This document shows positions 47,730 to 55,842 of a stretch of DNA of 64,000 nt, piece by piece. The position numbers were made by a program, and so were the translations under genes. The stretch is from Streptomyces monomycini (GTDB taxonomy: Bacteria > Actinomycetota > Actinomycetes > Streptomycetales > Streptomycetaceae). Location: positions 108,845 to 172,844 of the forward strand of contig NZ_JAFIQY010000014.1 in assembly GCF_022271435.1 (NCBI RefSeq), given 5' to 3'. The stretch's first letter is position 1; each line of letters starts with the position of its first letter. The notes under the pieces are model-generated. The model was not told where the DNA came from, ran no database searches, and saw only the letters and a program-made list of their open reading frames with translations.

Positions 47730-48000
47730 GTGGTCCCCGCGCGTGCGGGGGTGGTCCCCTGGAGTACCGGGCCGCCAGCCAGATGTGGGCGTGGTCCCCG
47801 CGCGTGCGGGGGTGGTCCCACCCATGCGTCGTGCGCATCGCCGAACTGGACGTGGTCCCCGCGGGTGCGGGGGTAATCCCATGTCGCCGGGGCCGGCGGC
47901 GAGGGCGACACCGTGGTCCCGCGGGTGCGGGGATGGTCCCCCGTGTTCGCGCACGATGTCGAAGACACCGTCGTGGTCCCCGCGCATGCGGGGCTGGCCC
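47730..48000 (+). CRISPR. Type I-E-like CRISPR array, five repeats and four 32-bp spacers
   Basis: Repeats are at 47730-47758, 47791-47819, 47852-47880, 47913-47940 and 47973-48000; spacers are 47759-47790, 47820-47851, 47881-47912 and 47941-47972, each exactly 32 bp. The first two repeats are identical 29-mers (GTGGTCCCCGCG, CGTGCGGGG, GTGGTCCC), with the internal CCCCGCgcGTGCGGGG hairpin of I-E repeats. Repeat 3 has three changes, and repeats 4 and 5 are 28-mers with a base missing. Decay towards the right places the leader on the left. No cas gene lies in the window, so the array is orphan locally or depends on a distant I-E locus. Confidence 0.95.
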
Positions 48001-48073
48001 CGCGCCGCGCCACAAGTCACAAGCCAGGCCGCGCACGACAGCCGACTGCTGGCTGCCTAAATCCGTTGCCGCG

Positions 48074-48148
48074 CCTAGAGCCCGTCGGCTATACCTAGAG
48101 GCCCTAGGAAATAACTAGCGCCCCTAGGTCACACCTAGAGTATCTAGG
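48074..48148 (+). promoter_or_regulatory. Array of CTAG-based palindromic operators with 20-bp period
   Basis: CTAG occurs at 48075, 48095, 48104, 48115, 48124, 48135 and 48144. Pairs nine bases apart form near-palindromes CCTAGAGGCCCTAGG (48094-48108), ACTAGCGCCCCTAGG (48114-48128) and CCTAGAGTATCTAGG (48134-48148). A degenerate fourth unit is at 48074-48088 (CCTAGAGCCCGTCGG). The period is exactly 20 bp. The array ends 25 bases before the TetR start and is very probably that regulator's own operator. Confidence 0.8.
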
Positions 48149-48172
48149 CGAATGGCAGGAGGGAGCAGCCCC

Positions 48173-48775
48173 ATGGCACGAGCCGGTTTGACGGCGGCCC
48201 GAGTGACGCTCGCAGGCGCCGAGCTGGCGGACGAAGCCGGATTCGACCAGGTCACCATGTCGCAGGTGGCGCGGCGGCTCGGTGTGAAGGACGCGAGTCT
48301 GTATACGCACGTACGCGGCCTGGACGACCTGCGCGGGCGGATCGCGCTGCTGGCGGCGGACGAAAAGACCCTCCGCATCGCGGAGGCCATCGCCGGCCTC
48401 GCGGGCAAGGACGCCCTGGTCGCGTTCGCCGACGCCTGGCGGGAGTACGCGGCCGCCCACCCCGGCCGCTACATGGCGACGCAGTTGCCGCTGAAGATCG
48501 ACCCCGCACTGGTCGCGAACGCCCCCGGGCCGCGGCGCGCGGTCGAGCTGACCTATGGCATGTTGCGCGGTTACGGCCTGGCCGAACCCGACCTGACCGA
48601 CGCGGTCCGGCTGCTGCGCAGTACGTTCCACGGCTTCGTCGCCCTGGAAGCCGCCGGCGGCTTCGCGCACGAACGGTCGCCGCAGGACTCCTGGGTCCGC
48701 GCCCTCGACGCCCTCCACACCGCCCTGACGCACTGGCCCGCGCCTCGCGAAGCCCGAGAAGGAGACCCGACATGA
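48173..48775 (+). CDS. TetR-family regulator
   Basis: This is 200 residues from ATG 48173, chosen because AGGAGGG lies nine bases upstream; an ATG at 48152 lacks a site. The helix-turn-helix is at about 10-55 (VTLAGAELADEAGFDQVTMS, QVARRLGVKDASLYTHVRGL). The C-terminal ligand domain has YMATQLPLKIDPALVANAPG and LLRSTFHGFVALEAAGGFAH, typical of the TetR_C subgroup with a FHGF motif. It is translationally coupled to the alpha/beta hydrolase (ATGA). The CTAG operator array upstream suggests strong autoregulation of the two-gene operon. Confidence 0.93.
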   Translation: MARAGLTAARVTLAGAELADEAGFDQVTMSQVARRLGVKDASLYTHVRGLDDLRGRIALLAADEKTLRIAEAIAGLAGKDALVAFADAWREYAAAHPGRYMATQLPLKIDPALVANAPGPRRAVELTYGMLRGYGLAEPDLTDAVRLLRSTFHGFVALEAAGGFAHERSPQDSWVRALDALHTALTHWPAPREAREGDPT

Positions 48776-49620
48776 ACGGTCCGACCACCGGCCCGACCAC
48801 CGGCAGCCTGCGTGTGAACGGCGCGACCCTGCACTACGAAGTACGCGGCCAGGGCCCGCTGCTGCTGCTCATACCCGGCGGAGCGGGTGGCGCGGCCTCT
48901 TTGGACGGCATCGCCGACGAGCTGGCCGCCACACACACCGTCGCGACCTACGACCCGCGCGGCATGTCCCGTAGCGCGCTGGACGCCCCCGGGGCCGAGC
49001 AGCACGTGGCCGAGCACGCCGACGACGCGTTCCGGATGCTGGAGCTGCTGTCGCCCGGCGAACCCGCCCGGGTGCTCGGCATCAGTTCGGGTGCCATCGC
49101 CGCCCTGCACCTGCTCACCACCCACCCCGAACGCCTCGCACGCGTCGTGGCGCACGAGCCGCCGGTCGTGGAGGTCCTGCCGGACGCCGCCGAACACCGC
49201 GCGCTCGTCGCACGCGTACAGGAGACGTTCCGTACCGAGGGGCTCATGCCCGCGATGGCCGTGTTCGCCGCGGGCCTCAAGAAGGAAGGCAGCGATTCCG
49301 AACCCCAGCCGGAGATGAAGCTTCCGCCGCAGGCCGCGGCGCGTGCCGAGCAGACCATGGCCAACCTGCCGTACTTCGTCGGGCAGATCGTGGCCCCCTT
49401 CATGTCCTACGCCCCGGACACCGCGCGCCTGGCGACGCTGACCGACCGGCTCGTCCTGGCCGGCGGCCAGGACTCCCGCGGGGAGCTGTCCTACCGGCCG
49501 GCCGCCTTCCTGGCCGAACGTTTCGGCACGGAACTCCTGCACTTCCCCGGCGGGCACACCGGTACGACCACACACCCGGCCGAGTTCGCCGACGTCCTCC
49601 TGAAGGCACTCGTCTCCTGA
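48772..49620 (+). CDS. Alpha/beta-fold hydrolase
   Basis: This is 282 residues from ATG 48772, overlapping the TetR stop. Features are GPLLLLIPGGAGGAASLDGI (oxyanion region), VATYDPRGMSRSAL, the nucleophile elbow LGISSGAIAALHLL (Ser), the acid probably in VLAGGQDSRGE (Asp) and the His in FPGGHTGTTTHPAEFADVL. The lid region (about 150-210) carries LKKEGSDSEPQPEMKLPPQA. Pairing with a TetR repressor suggests breakdown or detoxification of a small ester, lactone or antibiotic that is also the inducer; that is inference. Confidence 0.9.
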   Translation: MNGPTTGPTTGSLRVNGATLHYEVRGQGPLLLLIPGGAGGAASLDGIADELAATHTVATYDPRGMSRSALDAPGAEQHVAEHADDAFRMLELLSPGEPARVLGISSGAIAALHLLTTHPERLARVVAHEPPVVEVLPDAAEHRALVARVQETFRTEGLMPAMAVFAAGLKKEGSDSEPQPEMKLPPQAAARAEQTMANLPYFVGQIVAPFMSYAPDTARLATLTDRLVLAGGQDSRGELSYRPAAFLAERFGTELLHFPGGHTGTTTHPAEFADVLLKALVS

Positions 49621-49653
49621 AGGCGCTCACTCCCTGAAAGCCGCCTCGGCCGC

Positions 49654-50145
49654 TCAGTTCAGCTTCTTGCCCATCAGCACGTCATCGACGTACTTGCCCT
49701 CCAGCAGGAACTCCTCGGGCAGAACGCCCTCCACCACGAAGCCCGCCGACTCGTAGAGCCTGCGCGCCGGAGCGTTGTGCCCGAGGACGCGCAGGGTGAT
49801 CCGGCGGGCGCCCTCGTCCGCCGCCTGCGCGCACGCCGCGTCCAGCAGCGTACGGGCGATGCCCCGGCCGCGCGCCCAGGTGTCCACGGCCAGGCCCTGG
49901 ATCTGCCGGACGTGCGCGTTGCAGGGCAGCGCCGTCGGCGGCACCATCCGCAGAAAACCGGCTAGCTGCCCCGCGATCTCCGCCACCAGCAGGTCCTCGG
50001 GCCGGTGCCGGTCGTCGAAGAACCGGCCGTACGGAGACTGCGGCCGGGGCGTCACGGCGTGCAGCGTCGACCACGTACGGCGATCGATCACGGCGAGCTG
50101 CTCTTCATCGGCGAAAACGGCGGTACGGACGAACGATTCGGACAT
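49654..50145 (-). CDS. GNAT-family N-acetyltransferase
   Basis: This is 163 residues from ATG 50145 (a GTG three codons upstream is an alternative). The GNAT fold is shown by LLVAEIAGQLAGFLRM, HVRQIQGLAVDTWARGRGIA (acetyl-CoA loop with RGRGIA), RTLLDAACAQAADEGARRIT and LRVLGHNAPARRLYESAGFV. The substrate is unknown. It is divergent from the TIGR01777 gene with only about 50 bases between starts, so promoters overlap. Confidence 0.9.
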   Translation of the reverse strand: MSESFVRTAVFADEEQLAVIDRRTWSTLHAVTPRPQSPYGRFFDDRHRPEDLLVAEIAGQLAGFLRMVPPTALPCNAHVRQIQGLAVDTWARGRGIARTLLDAACAQAADEGARRITLRVLGHNAPARRLYESAGFVVEGVLPEEFLLEGKYVDDVLMGKKLN

Positions 50146-50195
50146 GCGTGCCACTGTGCCACGTGTACGCTCCCCGAACCGGCAGTATGGCTGTC

Positions 50196-51119
50196 ATGCG
50201 GATCGCGATCACCGGCTCGACCGGTCTCATCGGAACGGCACTACTGCGCTCCCTTCGCGCGGAGAGCGCCACCCGCCCTTCGGAAGCCGGGGAGCGGCCC
50301 GACATCGTCCGGCTCGTCCGGCGCCCGCCGCGCGGCACCGACGAGGTCCGCTGGGACCCCGAGCGCCAGAAGGTGGACGCCGCCGGACTCGCGGGCTGCG
50401 ACGCCGTCGTGCACCTCGCGGGCGCCGGCGTCGGCGATCACCGCTGGACCGATGCGTACAAGCGCACAATCCGGGACAGCCGCGTCCTCGGTACGGCGGC
50501 GCTCGCCGAGGCCATCGCCTCCCTCGACACCCCGCCGCGCGTCTTCGTCTGCGGCAGCGCCATCGGCTACTACGGCGACACCGGCGACCGGCGGACGGAC
50601 GAGTCGGCGCCGCCCGGCGACGACTTCCTGGCCCGCGTCTGCGTCGACTGGGAAGAGGCCGCTGCCCCGGCCGTCGAAGCCGGCATCAGGACGGTCTTCC
50701 CCCGCACCGGGCTGGTCGTGGGCCGCCAGGGCGGCGCCTGGGGACGGCTGTTCCCCCTGTTCAAGCTGGGCCTGGGCGGACGGCTCGGCAGCGGCCGGCA
50801 GTACTGGAGCTTCATCTCCCTGCACGACCACATCGCCGCCCTCCGACACCTCATCGACACCGAGGAACTGAGCGGCCCGGTCAACTTCACCGCGCCCGAG
50901 CCGGTCACCAACCGCGAGGTCACGGCGGCGATGGGGCGCGTACTGCACCGCCCCACCCCGTTCCCCGTACCGGCCCCCGCCCTGCGGCTGGCCCTGGGCG
51001 AGTTCGCCGGCAACGTCCTGTCCAGCCAGCGCATCATCCCCCAACGCCTCCTGGACTCCGGCTTCACGTTCGCCCATCCCACGGTGGACGACGCGATCCG
51101 CTCGGCCCTGGCGGGTTAG
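50196..51119 (+). CDS. TIGR01777-family NAD(P)-dependent epimerase-like protein
   Basis: This is 307 residues from ATG 50196 (MRIAITGSTGLIGTALLRSL, with the GxxGxxG dinucleotide motif). Further family marks are VVHLAGAGVGDHRW, VCGSAIGYYGDTGDRRTDES, FPRTGLVVGRQGGAWGRLFP, YWSFISLHDHIAALRHLID and GPVNFTAPEPVTNREVTAAM. The extended SDR Tyr is in the IGYYG motif. Homologues are annotated as YfcH-like or SulA-like proteins, with no firm function. An ATG nine bases upstream is possible. Confidence 0.92.
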   Translation: MRIAITGSTGLIGTALLRSLRAESATRPSEAGERPDIVRLVRRPPRGTDEVRWDPERQKVDAAGLAGCDAVVHLAGAGVGDHRWTDAYKRTIRDSRVLGTAALAEAIASLDTPPRVFVCGSAIGYYGDTGDRRTDESAPPGDDFLARVCVDWEEAAAPAVEAGIRTVFPRTGLVVGRQGGAWGRLFPLFKLGLGGRLGSGRQYWSFISLHDHIAALRHLIDTEELSGPVNFTAPEPVTNREVTAAMGRVLHRPTPFPVPAPALRLALGEFAGNVLSSQRIIPQRLLDSGFTFAHPTVDDAIRSALAG

Positions 51120-51432
51120 TTCTCTCCCCACCGGGGCGGCACCCACGTCTTCATCTCTTCCCCCACCGGGGCGCGGCCCGCACCACCCATACCACCGGCG
51201 GGCCCCGCCCCACACCCCGACGCCGACGGCGCCGCACCCGGCAACGCCCCGCACCATCCCGCCGACTCGCGGCACTCCGTGCCGCATCGTGCGCCCGTGC
51301 GCGGTCTACGCGCGATCGCGCCCCCGCCGCCGCGTTTCTTATGGTTCCAACCTCACGAACTCGGCATCCCGCGCGCCGGTTCGGGGCAGGAGCCCCTCAG
51401 CGCCGGCACCGGGACCGACCTCGGGAGGGCAC
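51120..51432 (+). other. 313-bp intergenic region, C-rich with a duplicated element
   Basis: No gene is visible. CCCCACCGGGG occurs at 51126-51136 and again near 51162-51172, inside similar CTCTxCCCCACCGGGGCG contexts; each is a CCCC/GGGG mini-palindrome. The rest is Pro/His-codon-like low complexity. The FAD oxidoreductase promoter must lie in the last 100 bases, where a short A/T-rich patch (TTTCTTATGGTTCC) is seen near 51336. Confidence 0.4.
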
Positions 51433-52659
51433 GTGCTGCGCACCGCATCGACCGTGGACGTCGTCATCGTCGGGGCCGGCCTCGCCGGTCTCGCCGCCGC
51501 CCACCATCTGACCAGCGCGGGAGCCACGGTCACCGTGCTGGAGGCCGCCCCACGCACCGGCGGCCGGACCACCACCGACCGGCTGGACGGCTTCCGGCTG
51601 GACCGCACCGGCCAACTACTCGTCACCTCGTACCCCGAACTCCGCACCACCCCCGGCCTCAACGGCTTGGCCCTGCGTCACTTCTCCCCCGGACTCTGCC
51701 TCCACAACGGCCAGCGGACGCACCGCGTCGGTGCCCCCCGGAGCACAAGGGGCGCACTTTTGGCAGCGCGCGCCCTTTCGCGCTCCGAGCGGCGTGCCGA
51801 CCGCCCCGTCGCCCAGGCACTGGCCGCCCGTCCGCCCTTCCCGCCGTACATCCCCGACGGGTTCCTGCGCCCCCTCCTGTCCGCCCTCCTCTGTGATCCC
51901 GGACTCTCCGGCTCCAGCCGCAGCGCCGCCCACGCCCTGCGTGCCTTCGCCCGCGGGCGGCTGTGCCTGCCCGTCGGCGGCGCCTCGGCGCTGCCCGAAC
52001 TCCTCGCCGCCTCCCTTCCCCCCGGAACCGTGCGCACCTCCGTACGCGCCGTCTCCGTCTCGACCACCAGCGTCACCACCGCCGGCCACGGGCGCTTCCC
52101 TTGCCGCGCGGTGCTCGTGGCCACCGGAGCGCGCGACGCGGCAGAGCTGCTCCCGGGGCTGCGCATCCCCGACTTCCACCCGGTGACCATCGTCCACCAC
52201 ACCACTGACAGTCCCCCGGCCCGCGAACCGGTGCTCTTCCTGCCGGCCGACGGCCCGGTCGCGCACACCTACGTCGCCAGCGAAACCGACCCGTCCCGCG
52301 CCCCCGCGGGCCGCGCCCTGGTCACCACGACCGTGCTGGGCGCCCCGGCGACGCTGCCCGCCCGGGCGCTGGACAAGACGGTCCGGCCCCAGCTCGACCG
52401 GATCTACGGCACCTCCACCGACGCCTGGGAGCTGCTGGCCGCCCACCACGACCCGGAGGCGGTCCCGGCCATGCCCGTACCGCACGACCCGGACCGGTCC
52501 GTCCGGCTGCTGGCCGGGCTGTACGTGTGCGGCGACCACCGGGACACCGGCACCGTCCAGGGCGCCCTGCGCTCCGGCCGCCGGGCCGCCCGCGCCGCCC
52601 TCGACGACCTCCGCCTGCCCCCGTTCCACGAGCCCTGCGAACTGTCCGCGGCGGCCTGA
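51433..52659 (+). CDS. FAD-dependent amine oxidase/desaturase-like oxidoreductase
   Basis: This is 408 residues from GTG 51433, with GGGAGGGCAC upstream. The N-terminal dinucleotide motif VVIVGAGLAGLAAAHHLTSA, then VLEAAPRTGGRTTTDRLDGF and LDRTGQLL, belong to the NAD(P)-binding amine-oxidase/phytoene-desaturase superfamily. The C-terminal FAD segment is LYVCGDHRDTGTVQGALRSG. Proteins like it are annotated as FAD-dependent oxidoreductases; carotenoid or amine substrates are possible. There are no pathway neighbours. An upstream in-frame ATG would add about 48 unstructured residues. Confidence 0.88.
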   Translation: MLRTASTVDVVIVGAGLAGLAAAHHLTSAGATVTVLEAAPRTGGRTTTDRLDGFRLDRTGQLLVTSYPELRTTPGLNGLALRHFSPGLCLHNGQRTHRVGAPRSTRGALLAARALSRSERRADRPVAQALAARPPFPPYIPDGFLRPLLSALLCDPGLSGSSRSAAHALRAFARGRLCLPVGGASALPELLAASLPPGTVRTSVRAVSVSTTSVTTAGHGRFPCRAVLVATGARDAAELLPGLRIPDFHPVTIVHHTTDSPPAREPVLFLPADGPVAHTYVASETDPSRAPAGRALVTTTVLGAPATLPARALDKTVRPQLDRIYGTSTDAWELLAAHHDPEAVPAMPVPHDPDRSVRLLAGLYVCGDHRDTGTVQGALRSGRRAARAALDDLRLPPFHEPCELSAAA

Positions 52660-52695
52660 CCCCCTGCTCCCTGACACTGCCCCCTGACCCACCGA

Positions 52696-52731
52696 CCGGC
52701 CGGGCCACACACACCCACAGGGCCCGGCCGG
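52696..52731. terminator. Hairpin between convergent genes
   Basis: CCGGCCGGGCC (52696-52706) pairs with GGCCCGGCCGG (52721-52731) around a 14-nt loop. The bases from here to 52918 hold no gene and become an almost pure C/T tract (about 52875-52925). Confidence 0.55.
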
Positions 52732-52918
52732 GCCCACCGCGCCGGTGGAGCAGGCCGCGGACCCGCGCCCCACCACGCCGAAGGAGCAGGCCGCGCCCGC
52801 GACCCGCCCCACCGGCTCACCCCACCGGCCCCCTCGCCCGGCCGCACCCGACACCCCTCCGTACGGCTCCCGTCATACTCCCCCTCCGCCCTCGCCCCTC
52901 GCCCTCCCCCTCACCCCT

Positions 52919-54484
52919 TCACCCCTTCATGGCCGCCACCCGGTCCCGATACCCCCGTACCGCCGCCGCGTCCCGGTACGGCTCCAGTCGGCGCTCGAAC
53001 TCGCGGACGTACTCGTGCGCCCGTACGGACCGCATCTCGGACGCCTGGAGCGCCGCCTCCGCGCCCAGGGCGCACGCCTGCTCCAGCTCGCCCAGACCGA
53101 GCCGCGCCGTCGCCAGTACCACCCGGCAGAACAGCCGGCTGCGGGCGAAGCCGGCGCCCCGCAGCTGGAGAGAGCGCTCCGCGTGCTGCGCCGCCGCCCG
53201 GAACTGCTGGAGGTCGCGGTGGCAGTGCGCCAGCTCGTCGGCGAGCTGGGCCTCGTCGAAGAACCGCGCCCAGTAGGGCGTGTCGTCCCCCGGACGCGCC
53301 GTCTCCAGCGCCCTTTCCGCCCGCGCGAGCGAGGCCGTGCACGCCCGTACTTCAGTCAGTACGCCGTGTCCGCGCGCCTCCGCCGAGTGCAGCAGGGCCT
53401 GGACGACGGGCGGCGCGTTGCTGCCGACCCCCTGCTGGGCGACCCGGGCGAGCTGGACGGCCTCCCGGCCGTGCCCCAGGTAGACGGCCTGCCGGCTCAT
53501 GGTCACCAGGACGTACGCGCCGTACGCGCGGTCCCCGGCCGCCTGTGCCAGCCGCAGCGCCTGGACGAAGTAGCGCTGCGCCAGGCCGTGCGCGGCGATG
53601 TCGTACGACGTCCAGCCGGCCAGCCGCGTCAGGTCGGCGGCGGCCGCGAACAGCCGCCGTCCGGCCGCCTCGCCGTACGTACCGCGGAGCATCGGTTCGA
53701 CCTCGTGCTCCAGGTAGCGCACCAGGGCCTGGCGCGCGTGCCCGCCGCCGTACGCGTGGTCCAGCGCCCGGAACAGTTCGCCGACCGAGCGGAGCGCCTT
53801 GATGTCACCGGCGGACACCCGGTAGGCGTGCGCCCGGTCGGGTCGTGCCGTGCGCTCGGGGCGCTCGGCGTGCTCCGCGCGCCCGGCGCGTTCGGCCGCC
53901 CCCGCGCGCTCCGGCCGTTCGGGATGGCCCGCGCGTTCTTGGCCGGCCCGGTCCATCTGCCGCTGCCGGGGCACCGACACCTGCATCCGGCCCGGCGTGG
54001 TCAGCCGGCCGGCGGGCTCGGCCGCGTCACCGTGCGCGACCCGCTCGTCGGCGCGTCCGATCAGCCAGTCCCGGCTGGGCACCACCAGCCCGGCCGGGGT
54101 GAAGGCGATCTTGCGCAGCTCCGCGTGGCTGCCGGAGTCCTTGCGCCACAGGCCGCTGACGATGTCCACCGCCTCGCTCGGCGTGGACGCGAATTCCAGC
54201 CCGGCGTACACCGGCGCGCAGGCGTCCAGGCCGAGGTCCTGGGCCGACAGCCGGCGTCCCAGTCTGCGCGTGAAGACCTCGGCGATCAGTGCGGGCGTGG
54301 TGCCTCTGGGCTGCTGCCCGCGCAACCAGCGCGTCACCGACGTCTTGTCGTACCGGAGGTCGAGCCCGTGCTCCAGGCCGAGCTGGTCGACCCGTCGGGC
54401 CAGCCCGGCGTTGGAGAATCCCGCCTCCGCGATGAGCGCGGCGAGCTGTCGGTTGGGCGTGCGCTGTGGGGGTCGTTCCGTCAT
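52919..54484 (-). CDS. NsdA-like TPR-containing regulator
   Basis: This is 521 residues from ATG 54484. The N-terminal region PNRQLAALIAEAGFSNAGLA, RRVDQLGLEHGLDLRYDKTS and VTRWLRGQQPRGTTPALIAE is a helix-turn-helix-like module typical of streptomycete NsdA-type proteins, which repress sporulation and antibiotic production. A long helical-repeat region (about 255-520) has TPR-like units (AQRYFVQALRLAQAAGDRAY, REAVQLARVAQQGVG). Between them lies an Arg/Glu/Ala-rich low-complexity spacer (ERPERAGAAERAGRAEHAER) likely to form a charged helix or be disordered. It is divergent from lipB, with a 360-bp gap. The exact regulon is unknown. Confidence 0.8.
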   Translation of the reverse strand: MTERPPQRTPNRQLAALIAEAGFSNAGLARRVDQLGLEHGLDLRYDKTSVTRWLRGQQPRGTTPALIAEVFTRRLGRRLSAQDLGLDACAPVYAGLEFASTPSEAVDIVSGLWRKDSGSHAELRKIAFTPAGLVVPSRDWLIGRADERVAHGDAAEPAGRLTTPGRMQVSVPRQRQMDRAGQERAGHPERPERAGAAERAGRAEHAERPERTARPDRAHAYRVSAGDIKALRSVGELFRALDHAYGGGHARQALVRYLEHEVEPMLRGTYGEAAGRRLFAAAADLTRLAGWTSYDIAAHGLAQRYFVQALRLAQAAGDRAYGAYVLVTMSRQAVYLGHGREAVQLARVAQQGVGSNAPPVVQALLHSAEARGHGVLTEVRACTASLARAERALETARPGDDTPYWARFFDEAQLADELAHCHRDLQQFRAAAQHAERSLQLRGAGFARSRLFCRVVLATARLGLGELEQACALGAEAALQASEMRSVRAHEYVREFERRLEPYRDAAAVRGYRDRVAAMKG

Positions 54485-54844
54485 CAGCTTTACCGGTCTC
54501 CTGCCTTCCGGGCCGAGCTGCCCGGGTTCGGCTGACCCTGTCCGGCGCTGCTCCCTGCCCTCGTGGAACGGCGTGAATGTAACGGCCTTGAGCGGCTTTC
54601 TCGCCGCCTTCGCCACGCGTTCATCCGATCGTGTGAGCAGGGCTCGCACTCTCCTCCACGCGTCTCCGGGCGGCCCCGCCCCGATTGCGCAACGGCGGCC
54701 CCGGGAGTGCCCCGGGGGCTCCCGAAGCGCTCCCGCGCGCCCGCGCATCAGGCCCCCGCTCCGGGCGCGTGCAGGCGCTGTCCGCCCCCGCCGTACAGTT
54801 GGCGTGGGCGCGAAGGACGTATCAAAGTTCGAAGAGGAGCTGCC
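54485..54844. promoter_or_regulatory. Divergent promoter region, NsdA-like gene / lipB
   Basis: This is 360 bases without a supported gene. GTACAGT near 54793-54799 is a possible -10 for lipB, and GAAGAGGAG at 54830-54838 is its ribosome site. No strong operator symmetry is seen. Confidence 0.4.
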
Positions 54845-55660
54845 GTGACTGCGATCTCTCGGGGGGACACCCCCGTACCCGAGGGGCTGCGATTTGAGCG
54901 TCTGGGCTTCGGCGCCGACGCCGTCGACTACGAGTCGGCCTGGCAGGAGCAGCGCAGGGTGCACGCCGCCCGGTTCGCCGACGAGGTCCCGGACACCTGC
55001 CTGCTGCTGGAGCACCCGCCCGTCTACACGGCGGGCCGGCGCACGGACGCCAGCGAGCGCCCTCTGGACGGCACCCCGGTCATCGACGTCGACCGCGGCG
55101 GAAAGATCACTTGGCACGGTCCCGGCCAGCTGGTCGGCTACCCGATCCAGAAGCTCCCGCGCCCGGTCGACGTCGTCGCCCACGTACGGCGTCTCGAAGA
55201 GGCCATCATCCGCACCTGCACCGAGTTCGGCGTGGAGACCACCCGGGTCGAGGGCCGCAGCGGCGTCTGGGTGCTGGGCGACCCGGTCGCCGACCGCCCC
55301 CAGCTGGGCGGTCTCTCCCTCGACTTCGATCCCCGTACGGCCGACGAGGAGTTCGACCCCCGGCTGAACGGTCCGGAGTACGCCCCGTCCAACGCCGGCC
55401 AGCGCCGCGAGGACCGGAAACTGGCCGCGATCGGCATCCGCGTCGCCAAGGGCGTCACGATGCACGGCTTCGCGATCAACGTGAACCCGGACAACACCTC
55501 GTTCGACAAGATCGTGCCCTGCGGCATCCGGGACGCCGGGGTGACCTCCCTCGCCAACGAACTCGGCCGGGAGATCACCATCGCCGACGTCCTGCCCGTC
55601 GTCGAGAAGCACCTGCGCGACGTGCTGGAGAACGCCGTGCTGCTCCCGCGGGCGGTCTGA
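54845..55660 (+). CDS. lipB: Lipoyl(octanoyl) transferase
   Basis: This is 271 residues from GTG 54845, with GAGGAG six bases upstream. It moves octanoyl from acyl carrier protein to the lipoyl domains of E2 and glycine-cleavage proteins. Motifs are LLLEHPPVYTAGRRTD, GGKITWHGPGQLVGYPI, the lysine in RKLAAIGIRVAKGVTMHGFA and the active-site cysteine in FDKIVPCGIRDAGVTS. An insertion of about 45 residues (GDPVADRPQLGGLSLDFDPR and onward) between GRSGVWVL and the catalytic lysine is longer than in E. coli LipB, and is shared with other streptomycetes as I remember them. It is followed by lipA. Confidence 0.95.
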   Translation: MTAISRGDTPVPEGLRFERLGFGADAVDYESAWQEQRRVHAARFADEVPDTCLLLEHPPVYTAGRRTDASERPLDGTPVIDVDRGGKITWHGPGQLVGYPIQKLPRPVDVVAHVRRLEEAIIRTCTEFGVETTRVEGRSGVWVLGDPVADRPQLGGLSLDFDPRTADEEFDPRLNGPEYAPSNAGQRREDRKLAAIGIRVAKGVTMHGFAINVNPDNTSFDKIVPCGIRDAGVTSLANELGREITIADVLPVVEKHLRDVLENAVLLPRAV

Positions 55661-55842
55661 GCCGGTCACCGGGCGGGTCCGCCCCGGTCCTTCCCGGACC
55701 GGCCGGGCCGGTCACCGGGCCACCGAAACAGACCGCGAGGAATGCCCCCCTGCCATACGGGGTTGGCCTGCACGTAAAGACGTGCGAATTGACGGGCGTA
55801 CCCTGGTGTACGCCGAAGAAACGAAGTCGTAGGGAGCCGGAC

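Noticed and set aside
47564..48118. Several 90-150-codon frames with HARGPR / TRGDH-type repeats across 47.6-48.1 kb
   Set aside because: They are translations of CRISPR repeats in different frames, not proteins.
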